From: a bacterium | Lineage (GTDB): Bacteria > Joyebacterota > Joyebacteria > Joyebacterales > Joyebacteraceae | Reading direction: 5' to 3' | Length of the DNA: 37,428 bases | Assembly (NCBI GenBank): GCA_025782395.1 | Contig: JALGZD010000109.1 | Coordinates: 1 to 37,428, forward strand | Shown: piece by piece, positions 16,325 through 24,270 of the stretch | Layout of the letters: every line of letters starts with the position of its first letter | How positions within the stretch are numbered: position 1 is the first letter of the stretch | Notes under the pieces: model-generated | Database searches by the model: none | What the model saw: only the letters and a program-made list of their open reading frames with translations | What the model was told of the DNA's origin: nothing | Translations under genes and position numbers: made by a program

Positions 16325-18802
16325 TCAGGGCCTCGCCATTCGGGCGGGGCCCTTCCTACTTCGGGAAGCGAACTCTTGCTTGAGGAGTGTTGGGAGAGGG
16401 ATGAGCAAGGCGAGAAGAGCGAACGAGTTCAGCACCCCAAGAGCCTTCATTGCTTCTTGGAGTCCCATGACGGGTAGCAGGAAAACGGCGGCGGCTGTCG
16501 CTCCGAGTGCCGCTCCGAACAGGTCGGCTGCGTAGAGGCGGCCTCCTGTCACGCGGATAGACCCGGCTCCCGGGCGGCCCGGGGAGCGTCGTGACGCATA
16601 AATGGCAGCCGCCATGGGGAACTGCGCACCCGCAAGAAGGGCGGAGGCAACGACCACGATGGGGAAGAAGGCCGCCCAGTCCACAAGGCTTTCGGGTGGA
16701 AGCTCGGATATCGCGCGCACGGCGCTGGCGAAGAGCAGAGGGAGGAAGCATATCCCAGCTTGGAGAACGACGAAGGGAGAGAGGTCCGTGCGCCGTCGAG
16801 CCATGCGGGAACCGGCCCACCCGCCCGTTGCGAGTCCTCCCATGAACGCGGCTGTGATCAGTGCGAGATCCCTGTAGACATAGCCGTAGAGGCTTTGAAA
16901 CGCGATAATCGCGCCGATCTCCAGGCTCATCTCAGTGAACCCGACAACGATGATCGCGAGCACGACGGCGGACCTGAATGCGATCCACGCGAGGTCGTCC
17001 GCCTGGTCGCCGGCTGTTGCCGCACGGGTGAAACGGCGCCGGCGGAGCCGGACGAGTGCTGCCGGGGCCAGAGTAAGTGCAAGAGCCAGTGCGCCCACGG
17101 CGAACGCGTTCTTCAGCGTGAACACGGCGGCGGCCGAGGAGAAGATCCTAGGAGTGGAGCCGAAGTGGCGATTCCACAGGACGAGGGAAAGCAGGTAGCC
17201 GGCTGGTGCGAGATCGTGATTGATCGGAGCATCCGCTCTCTGGACGGCATCCTCGAGCGAGGCGATCCGCTCCGGGCGCAGCCTGTCCCGCAGGTAGTAG
17301 TCGCGGAAATGCACGACGTCGAGTCGGCGTTCATCGACCCGCCGTGATATTTCCACGGCATCCCTTGTGATGAGATTGCCATCCATCGTGGCCAGAATGT
17401 GGCACGGGTCGCCGGGAAAGAGCACCACGCTGTCGAAGACCTCGGACATCGTGCGCCTCACGCACTCGAGGAAGCGTGCCAGCTCGTCGCCGACGTAGTT
17501 CTCCGAGGACGTCGCGGAGATGGCCACAAGACCGCCCGGAGACAGCGCGACTGAGACTTCCCGGAAGAACTCCTCGGTATAGAAGCGATTCAGGAAAGCG
17601 GTCGTAGGGTCAGGCACGTTGACGATAACGACGTCGTAGGTTCCGGAAGAAAGCTGTTTCACGAACAGGCGTGCGTCCGTGAAGACGGTCGAAACCCTGG
17701 TGTCATTGAGCCCGGTGGTAAGAGCGCGCCCGTCTACCGCAATCGCTTCCCGTATGAGGTGCGGATCCAGTTCGACGTAGTCCAGAGTGAGAACCGCCGG
17801 GTGCTTGAGTATCTCCGCGATAGAACCACCCAACCCTCCTCCCAGGAGAAGAACGGAGCGGGGAGATGGATGCTCGATCATCGCCAGGTGGACCGCCTCC
17901 TCCGCAGCAAGTCTGTTGGGAGAGGACGCGACGAGCAAGCCGTTCTCGTAGATGCTGCTTTGGGTTCCTGTACGCGTAGTCACGATGCGACCGTAGATGG
18001 AGTCGCTCGTGGTTACGAACCCGAGTTCCCTCCACTGCGCGGCCACGGTCGCGCGATCCAGTCTACCGCCGGGCCCGGCGAGGGCGAGAGCAGAGAGAAC
18101 AAGAACAACAACAGGGGCCACCATTTCGCGGAGTCGCGGTCGCGATACGCCGGTCAAGACGAGGGAAAGGCCGGCCAGAGAGCAGAGGAGTCCGGAAAGG
18201 AGTGCGATGTTCAGTGTATCGACGCTGCGAAGCAGGATGAAGCTCAGGAGTGCACCGGCGACCAGAGCTCCCAGTGCCTCGTAGATGTAAACGTCGCCTA
18301 CCAACTCGGCCGCGAGGAATGCGCTTCCGAGACAATCGCGGCGGGCCGGAGCACGCTCGCGGGATGCTACCGCCGCCGACAGGGCGAACATGAAGCCCGA
18401 AAGAAGTGTGAAGGGCGCGACGGAGACAATCGCACCGAGAACGAGCGGCTGGAGCCCCGTGAGCTCTCCGGGTGCGATGCCGACGAGTCGACCTCCCATT
18501 CTCGAGAGCAGGATGGCTACAGGGGAGAGAACCGCCAACATTGCGAAGGCAGCAGCCAGTGTCCCTCGGCCGGCACGATCGAGACCGGGCATGCGGCTCG
18601 CGATGGCGCTTCCTGCGGCGGCCGAGATCAGCCATGTGGACAGGGTGATGCCGAACGACATCTCGTTCCCGCGCCACGCGACCATAAGTTCACGAAGGAG
18701 CAGTGCCTGGATCGTGAGCGTGGCGAAGCCCAGAACGGCGAACGCCAGTCGTGGAACAAGCGTGCGGCTCGATGGCATTGAGTGTTCTCGACGTGGTATC
18801 AT
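16325..18802 (-). CDS. Membrane-embedded spermidine synthase-like protein (fused transporter-type TM domain and SAM-methyltransferase fold)
   Basis: An 825-residue polytopic protein. About seven hydrophobic helices (residues 15-250) precede a soluble spermidine-synthase-like Rossmann domain (about 265-510), and several more helices (about 585-810) follow. The soluble part shows YGRIVTT, then SVLLLGGGLGG with the SAM/dcSAM glycine loop, VELDPHLI, FTDARLFV and YDVVIVNVPDP. Such fused proteins are frequent in environmental bacteria, but their aminopropyl donor or acceptor activity is unproven. No SpeD-type decarboxylase is in the window, so polyamine synthesis is only a family-based guess. The start at 18802 has no good ribosome site; ATG 18778 is an alternative. 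It is the only long minus-strand chromosomal gene here. Confidence 0.82.
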   Translation of the reverse strand: MIPRREHSMPSSRTLVPRLAFAVLGFATLTIQALLLRELMVAWRGNEMSFGITLSTWLISAAAGSAIASRMPGLDRAGRGTLAAAFAMLAVLSPVAILLSRMGGRLVGIAPGELTGLQPLVLGAIVSVAPFTLLSGFMFALSAAVASRERAPARRDCLGSAFLAAELVGDVYIYEALGALVAGALLSFILLRSVDTLNIALLSGLLCSLAGLSLVLTGVSRPRLREMVAPVVVLVLSALALAGPGGRLDRATVAAQWRELGFVTTSDSIYGRIVTTRTGTQSSIYENGLLVASSPNRLAAEEAVHLAMIEHPSPRSVLLLGGGLGGSIAEILKHPAVLTLDYVELDPHLIREAIAVDGRALTTGLNDTRVSTVFTDARLFVKQLSSGTYDVVIVNVPDPTTAFLNRFYTEEFFREVSVALSPGGLVAISATSSENYVGDELARFLECVRRTMSEVFDSVVLFPGDPCHILATMDGNLITRDAVEISRRVDERRLDVVHFRDYYLRDRLRPERIASLEDAVQRADAPINHDLAPAGYLLSLVLWNRHFGSTPRIFSSAAAVFTLKNAFAVGALALALTLAPAALVRLRRRRFTRAATAGDQADDLAWIAFRSAVVLAIIVVGFTEMSLEIGAIIAFQSLYGYVYRDLALITAAFMGGLATGGWAGSRMARRRTDLSPFVVLQAGICFLPLLFASAVRAISELPPESLVDWAAFFPIVVVASALLAGAQFPMAAAIYASRRSPGRPGAGSIRVTGGRLYAADLFGAALGATAAAVFLLPVMGLQEAMKALGVLNSFALLALLIPLPTLLKQEFASRSRKGPARMARP
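16328..16354. terminator. Hairpin terminator between convergent genes
   Basis: A ten-base-pair stem (16328-16337 with 16343-16352, one G-U pair) closes a five-base loop, then TTCCT. It lies 30 nt after the beta-helix stop and overlaps the last codons of the convergent spermidine-synthase-like gene. It best serves the plus strand, as the T run is poor in both directions. Confidence 0.55.
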
Positions 18803-18894
18803 GGTGCGTTGAGTCTAACAGCGGGGGATAGGAGAAAGGGAGTGGATGGGACCGAACTCTGCATCCTGTCTTAGGTTAGACGCCCAGAAAACGG

Positions 18895-18924
18895 TTGACA
18901 CTCGCGAGAGGGGTTTGTTAGCCT
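18895..18924 (+). promoter_or_regulatory. Probable promoter of the large LPS operon
   Basis: TTGACA at 18895-18900 is followed by an 18-bp spacer and TAGCCT at 18919-18924. The -10 is imperfect but resembles the TAGACT boxes elsewhere in the window. A start near 18932 would give a leader of about 130 nt before ATG 19065, containing the palindrome at 18959. The 262-bp gap 18803-19064 is otherwise non-coding. Confidence 0.45.
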
Positions 18925-18958
18925 TCGATGCAGCAACGCTCGGCGGTGCTGCGGTTTT

Positions 18959-18980
18959 CTGCATTGCACAAGCAATGCAG
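18959..18980. promoter_or_regulatory. 22-bp perfect palindrome in the LPS operon leader
   Basis: CTGCATTGC (18959-18967) and GCAATGCAG (18972-18980) are perfect inverted repeats separated by ACAA. It sits about 30 nt after the expected transcription start and about 85 nt before the first gene. No T run follows on either strand, so it is not an intrinsic terminator. It may be an operator for a dimeric repressor or a leader hairpin. Confidence 0.5.
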
Positions 18981-19064
18981 AGGGTATGGTACGTCTTCGG
19001 CAAGCGAGTCCGCGGATGTCCTCGTCGTAGCCTGCATCTGGGCGCGCGGTCTCCGGGAGGCGTG

Positions 19065-20228
19065 ATGTCACGGAATGAGGACCGGGAAAAAACCCAGATC
19101 GCCGAATTCCTGACCCACTCTGCGGGGGGCCGGGGAAGCGGGGGAAGCCGTCATCCAAGGCTCGCCCGCTTCATCAGAATGTATGTCCAGCGCTTCAGGC
19201 GTCCGGAGCTCATCTCTTTCTCGCAGGCTTTCAGTCAGGTGAATCGCATTCTGGTCATACCGGAGCGAGGCGTCACAGGCGCGCTGTTCGCCGTGCCGAC
19301 GTTGCGGGCGATGAGACGTGGCTTTCCCAACGGGAAGATCGCAGTGCTCGTTCACGACGAGGACAAGGATCTTCTGGAGGGGAGTGTCGAAGTCGACAGG
19401 GTGATAGGGTACAGCCTTCCCCGCGGAATCAAGCGCTACTCGGCCCTCCTTGCTCTCGCCAAGCGCTTCAAGTCGTACCGTCTGGATCTGGCAATCATCC
19501 TGGACAGGGAGTTCGATCTGGAGAGGGTCTTTCTCTGCTACCTCACTGGTGCACCGGTGAGGGCGGGACTCCAGAGCGACGAGAGCCATCCGTTTCTGAA
19601 TCTTGAAGTGAGCCGGAACGTCTCGGGCAGCACGCGCGCGCAGCTTGGGATTGAGATCGCACGCATCATGGGGATAGACGTTACGGGGTTGCATCTTAGC
19701 TGGAAGGTCCCCGAGCGAGAGCGCCGACTGGCCGAGCAGCTCATTCACTTCAGAAAGCCTCGTGAGGACGAATTGCTCATAGGATTTGACCCCGGGCCTG
19801 GACGAGGCGGGACTTCGATCTCCGTTTCGCAGCAGGCGAGGCTCCTGGACCGGCTCTGCCTGGATTTCCGCGCACGGGCGATTCTGCTGACTGCGCCCGA
19901 GCATGACGATGTGGTCAGGAGGTTGGAATCGATGTTGTCGCGGGACCCGATCGTCGTGCAGCAGCGGCGGACGCGCGATGTCGTGAGTCTCCTGAGTCAG
20001 TGCGATCTCTTCGTGGCCGGCAACACCGACCTCGTCTACTTCGCAATAGCTTTGGATGTTCCGACGGTATCGCTCATGACGCCCCCGGAGATGGAGGAGA
20101 AGGCGCTCCCGGAGTCGGAGTACCTCGCGGTCGTGGAGCTGACTCCTGGTGCGAGATTCCCCATAGAGGACTTCATGGAGAGCACCCAGTCGGTTCTGCT
20201 GAAGGGCGCTCCGAAAGAGAAGGCGTAG
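19065..20228 (+). CDS. GT9 heptosyltransferase-like protein, divergent donor site
   Basis: A 387-residue protein with the two-domain GT-B layout of ADP-heptose LPS heptosyltransferases. Its N-terminal domain shows RILVIPERGVTGALFAVPTLRAM and a following KIAVLVHDED strand. In the C-terminal domain the usual GNDSGPxH donor-binding block is replaced by GNTDLVYFAIALDVPTVSL, losing the conserved Asp and His. It may therefore use a different donor or be inactive. ATG 19065 is chosen because GGGAGG lies 4 nt upstream; the open frame reaches back to 18846 but that part is non-protein-like and contains the promoter. It is the first gene of the long LPS operon and ends one base before msbA. Confidence 0.75.
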   Translation: MSRNEDREKTQIAEFLTHSAGGRGSGGSRHPRLARFIRMYVQRFRRPELISFSQAFSQVNRILVIPERGVTGALFAVPTLRAMRRGFPNGKIAVLVHDEDKDLLEGSVEVDRVIGYSLPRGIKRYSALLALAKRFKSYRLDLAIILDREFDLERVFLCYLTGAPVRAGLQSDESHPFLNLEVSRNVSGSTRAQLGIEIARIMGIDVTGLHLSWKVPERERRLAEQLIHFRKPREDELLIGFDPGPGRGGTSISVSQQARLLDRLCLDFRARAILLTAPEHDDVVRRLESMLSRDPIVVQQRRTRDVVSLLSQCDLFVAGNTDLVYFAIALDVPTVSLMTPPEMEEKALPESEYLAVVELTPGARFPIEDFMESTQSVLLKGAPKEKA

Positions 20229-20229
20229 C

Positions 20230-22218
20230 ATGAGACAGTTCCTGCGCCTGATGCGATATGTGAGGCCGTACTGGCGTCGCCTTCTGGCGGCGCTGGTGTG
20301 TATGACGGTCTTCGCGGCTCTGAGCGGTCTGTCGCTCGGTATGATCCTCCCCTTTGCGAACGTGCTCTTCGAGGAACAAACGCTTGTGGGTGCCGGCGGC
20401 GCGGAGACGGCCATCGTTGCGCCTGTTGACAGCGCAGGCGAACCTGCGGGGAGCGCAGGCGAACCTGCGGGGAGCGCAGGCGAATTGCTCGGGACTGTGG
20501 TGAACGACATAGAGGGCGGCGACATCGGGCTCGGTGGCGCCAAGCAAGAACTCCGCGCCCGGCTTCTTGCGGTTTTCGCGAGCGACACGCCCCAGTCAGC
20601 GCTTCTCAAAATCAGTCTGGGGCTGATCGTTGTCTTCTTCGTGCGCGCCCTTTTCCGCTATCTCCAGATCCTCCTGATGATCACTCTTGAGCAGCGCATC
20701 ATCCGGGATTTGAGGAACGCTCTGTTCTCTCATCTCACCAGACTGTCGCTCTCCTTTTTCCAGCGCGAGCGGACGGGACAGCTCATCTCGCGCGTAACGA
20801 ACGATGTCATGCTCGTGCGCGGCGCACTGGTAGCGACTTTCGCCGACATGTTCAGAGAATCGCTCCTGGCCGTTATGTACCTCGGCGTGGCCGTGTGGAT
20901 AAGCTGGCATCTCTCGATCATTACCATACTGGTACTTCCTCCGATGATGCTGCTCATCGGGAGAATCGGAATCCGGCTCCGACGCCGGAACGTCCGCATT
21001 CAGGAGAAGATGGCCGACATCACATCGACTCTCGAGGAGTCGATCTCCGGCATCAGGGTTGTTCAGGCGTTCGGCATGGAGGAGTATGAGAAGGGACGGT
21101 TCTTCTTCCACACCGCGGGGTACCTGAGACGGTTCGTCAGAATGGAGTCGCTCGGCGCGCTGGCCGGGCCGCTAACAGAGTTCCTCGGGGTCGTTGGCGT
21201 GGTTGCCATCCTCTGGTACGGTGGGCGTCAGGTGCTTCTGGCGAAGACGATCTCGTCGGATTGGTTTCTGATTTTCCTCGCTGCTTCGCTTTCGACAATG
21301 CAGCCTTTGAGAAATATCTCGAGGGCCAACACTCGACTCCAGACCGGGCTCGCAGCCGCCGGCAGGGTCTTTGACACCCTCGACGCCGAGCCTGCCGTCA
21401 AGAGCGCTCCCGATGCCGAGCCCATTCACGGGTTCGACGAGGCCATTCGCTACGAAGACGTGGCCTTCAGCTACGAAACCGGACTGGATGTGCTCCATGG
21501 TGTTGATCTTTCGATACGGCGAGGTGAGGTAGTGGCGATCGTTGGTCCCAGCGGGGCGGGGAAGTCGACACTGCTGGATCTTCTGCCGCGCTTCTATGAT
21601 CCGACGGCTGGACGCATCACAGTTGACGGACGTGACATCAAAGAAGTGGAACTGAGTTCTCTTCGAGGCCTCATGGGAATCGTCACGCAGGAGACCATAC
21701 TGTTCAATGATACGCTCGGCGCGAACATCGCCTACGGCGTAGAGGGCGCCGGCCACGAAGATATCGCTGCCGCGGCGGAGGCGGCTAACGCGCGGGAGTT
21801 CATCGAGGCGATGCCGGACGCGTACGACACGGTGATCGGTGAGCGTGGAACACGGCTTTCCGGGGGCGAGAGGCAGCGCGTCGCCATCGCTCGGGCCATA
21901 CTCAAGGATCCTCCGATACTCATTTTCGATGAGGCGACGTCGTCGCTGGATACCGAATCCGAGCGACTCGTACAGGGCGCTATAGAGCGACTGCTCAAGG
22001 GCAGAACGGTCCTGATCATTGCCCATCGCCTGTCGACCGTAAGAAATGCCCACCGGATTATCGTGGTCGACGGTGGTTCAATCGTGGAGAGTGGCACCCA
22101 TACCGAGCTCATGCAGCAAGATGGTTTGTACCGGCGTCTCTACGAGATGCAGTTCGGCGACGAGGATGGAGACGGCCGTGGCGATGACAGAATCCGGAAG
22201 CAGCAGTCCGCTTCCTGA
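20230..22218 (+). CDS. msbA: MsbA-type lipid A export ABC transporter (permease-ATPase)
   Basis: A 662-residue half-transporter that, as a dimer, flips lipid A-core or a related lipid-linked glycan across the inner membrane with ATP. A six-helix exporter domain (about 1-370) precedes the ATPase with Walker A GPSGAGKST (439-447), signature LSGGERQ (543-549), Walker B ILIFDE (563-568) and the H-loop IAHRLST. Typical MsbA is about 580 residues; the extra length is mainly a periplasmic insertion between the first two helices (about 48-110). That insertion contains SAGEPAG repeats encoded by a 21-bp tandem repeat. Position among LPS glycosyltransferases supports the lipid A role. GAGAAGG lies 7 nt before ATG 20230. 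Confidence 0.88.
   Translation: MRQFLRLMRYVRPYWRRLLAALVCMTVFAALSGLSLGMILPFANVLFEEQTLVGAGGAETAIVAPVDSAGEPAGSAGEPAGSAGELLGTVVNDIEGGDIGLGGAKQELRARLLAVFASDTPQSALLKISLGLIVVFFVRALFRYLQILLMITLEQRIIRDLRNALFSHLTRLSLSFFQRERTGQLISRVTNDVMLVRGALVATFADMFRESLLAVMYLGVAVWISWHLSIITILVLPPMMLLIGRIGIRLRRRNVRIQEKMADITSTLEESISGIRVVQAFGMEEYEKGRFFFHTAGYLRRFVRMESLGALAGPLTEFLGVVGVVAILWYGGRQVLLAKTISSDWFLIFLAASLSTMQPLRNISRANTRLQTGLAAAGRVFDTLDAEPAVKSAPDAEPIHGFDEAIRYEDVAFSYETGLDVLHGVDLSIRRGEVVAIVGPSGAGKSTLLDLLPRFYDPTAGRITVDGRDIKEVELSSLRGLMGIVTQETILFNDTLGANIAYGVEGAGHEDIAAAAEAANAREFIEAMPDAYDTVIGERGTRLSGGERQRVAIARAILKDPPILIFDEATSSLDTESERLVQGAIERLLKGRTVLIIAHRLSTVRNAHRIIVVDGGSIVESGTHTELMQQDGLYRRLYEMQFGDEDGDGRGDDRIRKQQSAS
20431..20484 (+). 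repeat. 21-bp tandem repeat (2.6 copies) inside msbA
   Basis: Identical 21-mers at 20431-20451 and 20452-20472 are followed by a 12-base partial copy at 20473-20484. Each encodes SAGEPAG in frame (from residue 68) within the predicted periplasmic loop after the first membrane helix. Unit length keeps the frame, so copy-number change would only lengthen or shorten the loop. Confidence 0.9.
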
Positions 22219-23239
22219 GGACAGCATACTTGTTGTTCGGATGAGCTCGGTCGGCGACATCGTTCTGACCGAACCGGTGACGGCAGCTCTCAGGAGCGCG
22301 TATCCGGACGCGCGAATCGGGTTCATCGTCAAGCGGAAATACGCCGATCTCGTTGCATCCAATCCGGCAATAGACACGGTTCATCTTCTGGACGACAGTT
22401 CCTGCTCGGCCCTGAGGCGGTTGTGCCGTGAAGTGCGAGCGGGAGGCTACACGGCCGTCGTGGACCTTCACAGGAACGCCCGAAGCTTCGTCTTGACCGT
22501 GTGCTCGCGCGCGCCTCTGGCCACTGCCTACAGAAAACGAGAACTCGGGGATTCCCTGAGAGTCCGTCTCGGGCGACGTCCATTCCGGGCGTTCAGAAAG
22601 ACGGTCGAGCGGTATCTGGATGCGCTTGCTCCTCTGGGCTTGAGACCGGCTTACAGGAAGCCTCGCTTCTATCTTTCGCCCACCGACACGGAGTGGGCGG
22701 CCCGCTATCTTGATGAGCTTGGGCTCGCACGGGGTGCATACGCCGCAGTAGTTCCAGGAGCGCTGTGGCCCACGAAGCGCTGGCCACCGGGGCGATTTGC
22801 CGCCGTCGCAAGTGCCCTTGTTGCGGAATTCGATCTCAACGTCCTTCTGCTTGGATCGATGTCGGAGCGGAAACTCTGCGATGATATCGCCGGAAATGCA
22901 GGTACCGGTGTGCTCGTGGCAGCAGGGGAGACGAAACTCGGGCAGATGGCGGCGCTCATCGAGAGTGCGCGGATTTTCGTCGGAAACGACAGCGGCCCAA
23001 TGCACATCGCTGCGGCGCTCGGCACGCCGACCGTGGCGATCTTCGGCCCCACCGATCCGGGGCAGTTCGACTTTGAGGACAACGAGATCGTCTACGCGGA
23101 TCTCGACTGCAGTGCCTGCTCGTTCTACGGCACGAAAGTGTGCAAGCTTGGCCACTGGGAATGCATGCAGAGCTTGAGCTCCGAACTGGTCCTTGCGGCA
23201 GCACGACGCCTTCTCAAGATTGCGGGTGATGGTTCATGA
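22184..23239 (+). CDS. GT9 ADP-heptose:LPS heptosyltransferase family protein
   Basis: A 351-residue GT-B enzyme that would add heptose, or a related sugar, to the LPS inner core on the cytoplasmic face. The N-terminal SILVVRMSSVGDIVLTEPV block, VDLHRN, PGALWPTKRWP and the donor motif VGNDSGPMHIAAALGTP are intact. The tail has the family cysteine pattern (CSAC...KVC...WECM). Start choice is uncertain: ATG 22184 is preferred, but GTG 22178 and ATG 22166 are in frame. All overlap the end of msbA, so translation is coupled. Confidence 0.85.
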   Translation: MTESGSSSPLPEDSILVVRMSSVGDIVLTEPVTAALRSAYPDARIGFIVKRKYADLVASNPAIDTVHLLDDSSCSALRRLCREVRAGGYTAVVDLHRNARSFVLTVCSRAPLATAYRKRELGDSLRVRLGRRPFRAFRKTVERYLDALAPLGLRPAYRKPRFYLSPTDTEWAARYLDELGLARGAYAAVVPGALWPTKRWPPGRFAAVASALVAEFDLNVLLLGSMSERKLCDDIAGNAGTGVLVAAGETKLGQMAALIESARIFVGNDSGPMHIAAALGTPTVAIFGPTDPGQFDFEDNEIVYADLDCSACSFYGTKVCKLGHWECMQSLSSELVLAAARRLLKIAGDGS

Positions 23240-24270
23240 GGTACCTTGTCGTTCAGACGGCCTTTCTCGGAGATGCTGTTCTGACGCTCCCGCTTCTCTC
23301 AGTCCTCAGGCGAAGCGGCGGTTCGAATTGGATCGGGGTAGTGGCATCGCCTCCGGGGGCGGAGTTCCTCCGGAAGCAGGGAGTCGCGGACTCGGTCGTA
23401 GAGTACGACAAACGAGGTGTTGATCGCGGGCTCAGTGCGTACCGGCGCCTCATCAGCAAGATCAGGGAACTTGAGATCGATGTTGCGCTCATACCGCACC
23501 GCTCGTTTCGGAGCGCGCTTCTTCCAGCGCTGGCCGGTGTGCCGGTTCGCACAGGATTCGACAAGAGCGGCGGACGGCTCTTCCTTACTGATGTCGTCAA
23601 GTACAGGTCCCGGGACCATGAGGTCGAGCGCGTGGTCGCACTTGCCGAACCGGTCGGTCTCGCCCTGGAGAGCGGACGGGTGCCTTTCGACGTTCGGGTC
23701 CCGCCTGGAGAGGCCGACGCGCTCGGTGCCGTGCTTTCCGAACGTGGTATCGAAGCCGGGCGCGCACTCGTGGCCATCAGTCCCGGAAGCAGGTGGCCTA
23801 CGAAGCGCTGGCTGCCCGATCGCTTCGCCGGTGTTGCGCGGGCGCTGTCTGGTGAGCGTGGTATGACGGCCGTAATCGTCGGGTCGGATGCCGACAGAGA
23901 GATAGGGGCAGCGGTGTCGGCCTCCGCTGGTTCGGATGTGGTCGATCTTACGGGCAGGCTTGGGCTGGGTGAGTGGGTGGCTCTGCTCGATCGGGCCGAA
24001 TTGCTGATTTCAAACGACTCAGCTGCGGTTCATGTGGCAGCCGGTGTCGGAACACCCGTCGTGGCAATCTTCGGGCCGACCGTTGAAGGCCAGGGCTTTG
24101 CACCATACATCGATCGCGCTGTGATCGTGGGTGTAGATCTCCCGTGTCGTCCCTGCGGTCGGCATGGAGGTGATCGATGTCGTCTGGGCACGCACGCCTG
24201 CATGACGGGAATCAGTGAATCCGATGTGTTCAATGCCGCCAACCTGCTCTTGGGCGGACCGAGATTGTGA
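23236..24270 (+). CDS. GT9 heptosyltransferase (WaaF-like)
   Basis: A 344-residue GT9 enzyme. MRYLVVQTAFLGDAVLTLPLL is the usual opening of WaaF-type heptosyltransferase II, and ISPGSRWPTKRW, ISNDSAAVHVAAGVGTP and the terminal CRPCG...CRLGTHACM block follow. It is likely to transfer heptose or a similar sugar onto the growing core. The start overlaps the preceding stop (ATGA), and its own stop overlaps the next ATG (TGATG). Confidence 0.85.
   Translation: MRYLVVQTAFLGDAVLTLPLLSVLRRSGGSNWIGVVASPPGAEFLRKQGVADSVVEYDKRGVDRGLSAYRRLISKIRELEIDVALIPHRSFRSALLPALAGVPVRTGFDKSGGRLFLTDVVKYRSRDHEVERVVALAEPVGLALESGRVPFDVRVPPGEADALGAVLSERGIEAGRALVAISPGSRWPTKRWLPDRFAGVARALSGERGMTAVIVGSDADREIGAAVSASAGSDVVDLTGRLGLGEWVALLDRAELLISNDSAAVHVAAGVGTPVVAIFGPTVEGQGFAPYIDRAVIVGVDLPCRPCGRHGGDRCRLGTHACMTGISESDVFNAANLLLGGPRL

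Noticed and set aside
17759-18781. A 340-codon plus-strand open frame opposite the spermidine-synthase-like gene
   Set aside because: Its product is a charged, low-complexity sequence. The minus strand encodes regular membrane helices and a SAM-binding motif.
18807-18812. A minus-strand TAGACT about 10 nt before the spermidine-synthase-like start as a promoter
   Set aside because: There is no -35-like hexamer at a suitable distance, and the start would be almost leaderless.
19068-20609. A 513-codon minus-strand open frame opposite the first GT9 gene and msbA
   Set aside because: The opposite strand has recognised domains; the shadow product has no recognisable fold and no ribosome site.
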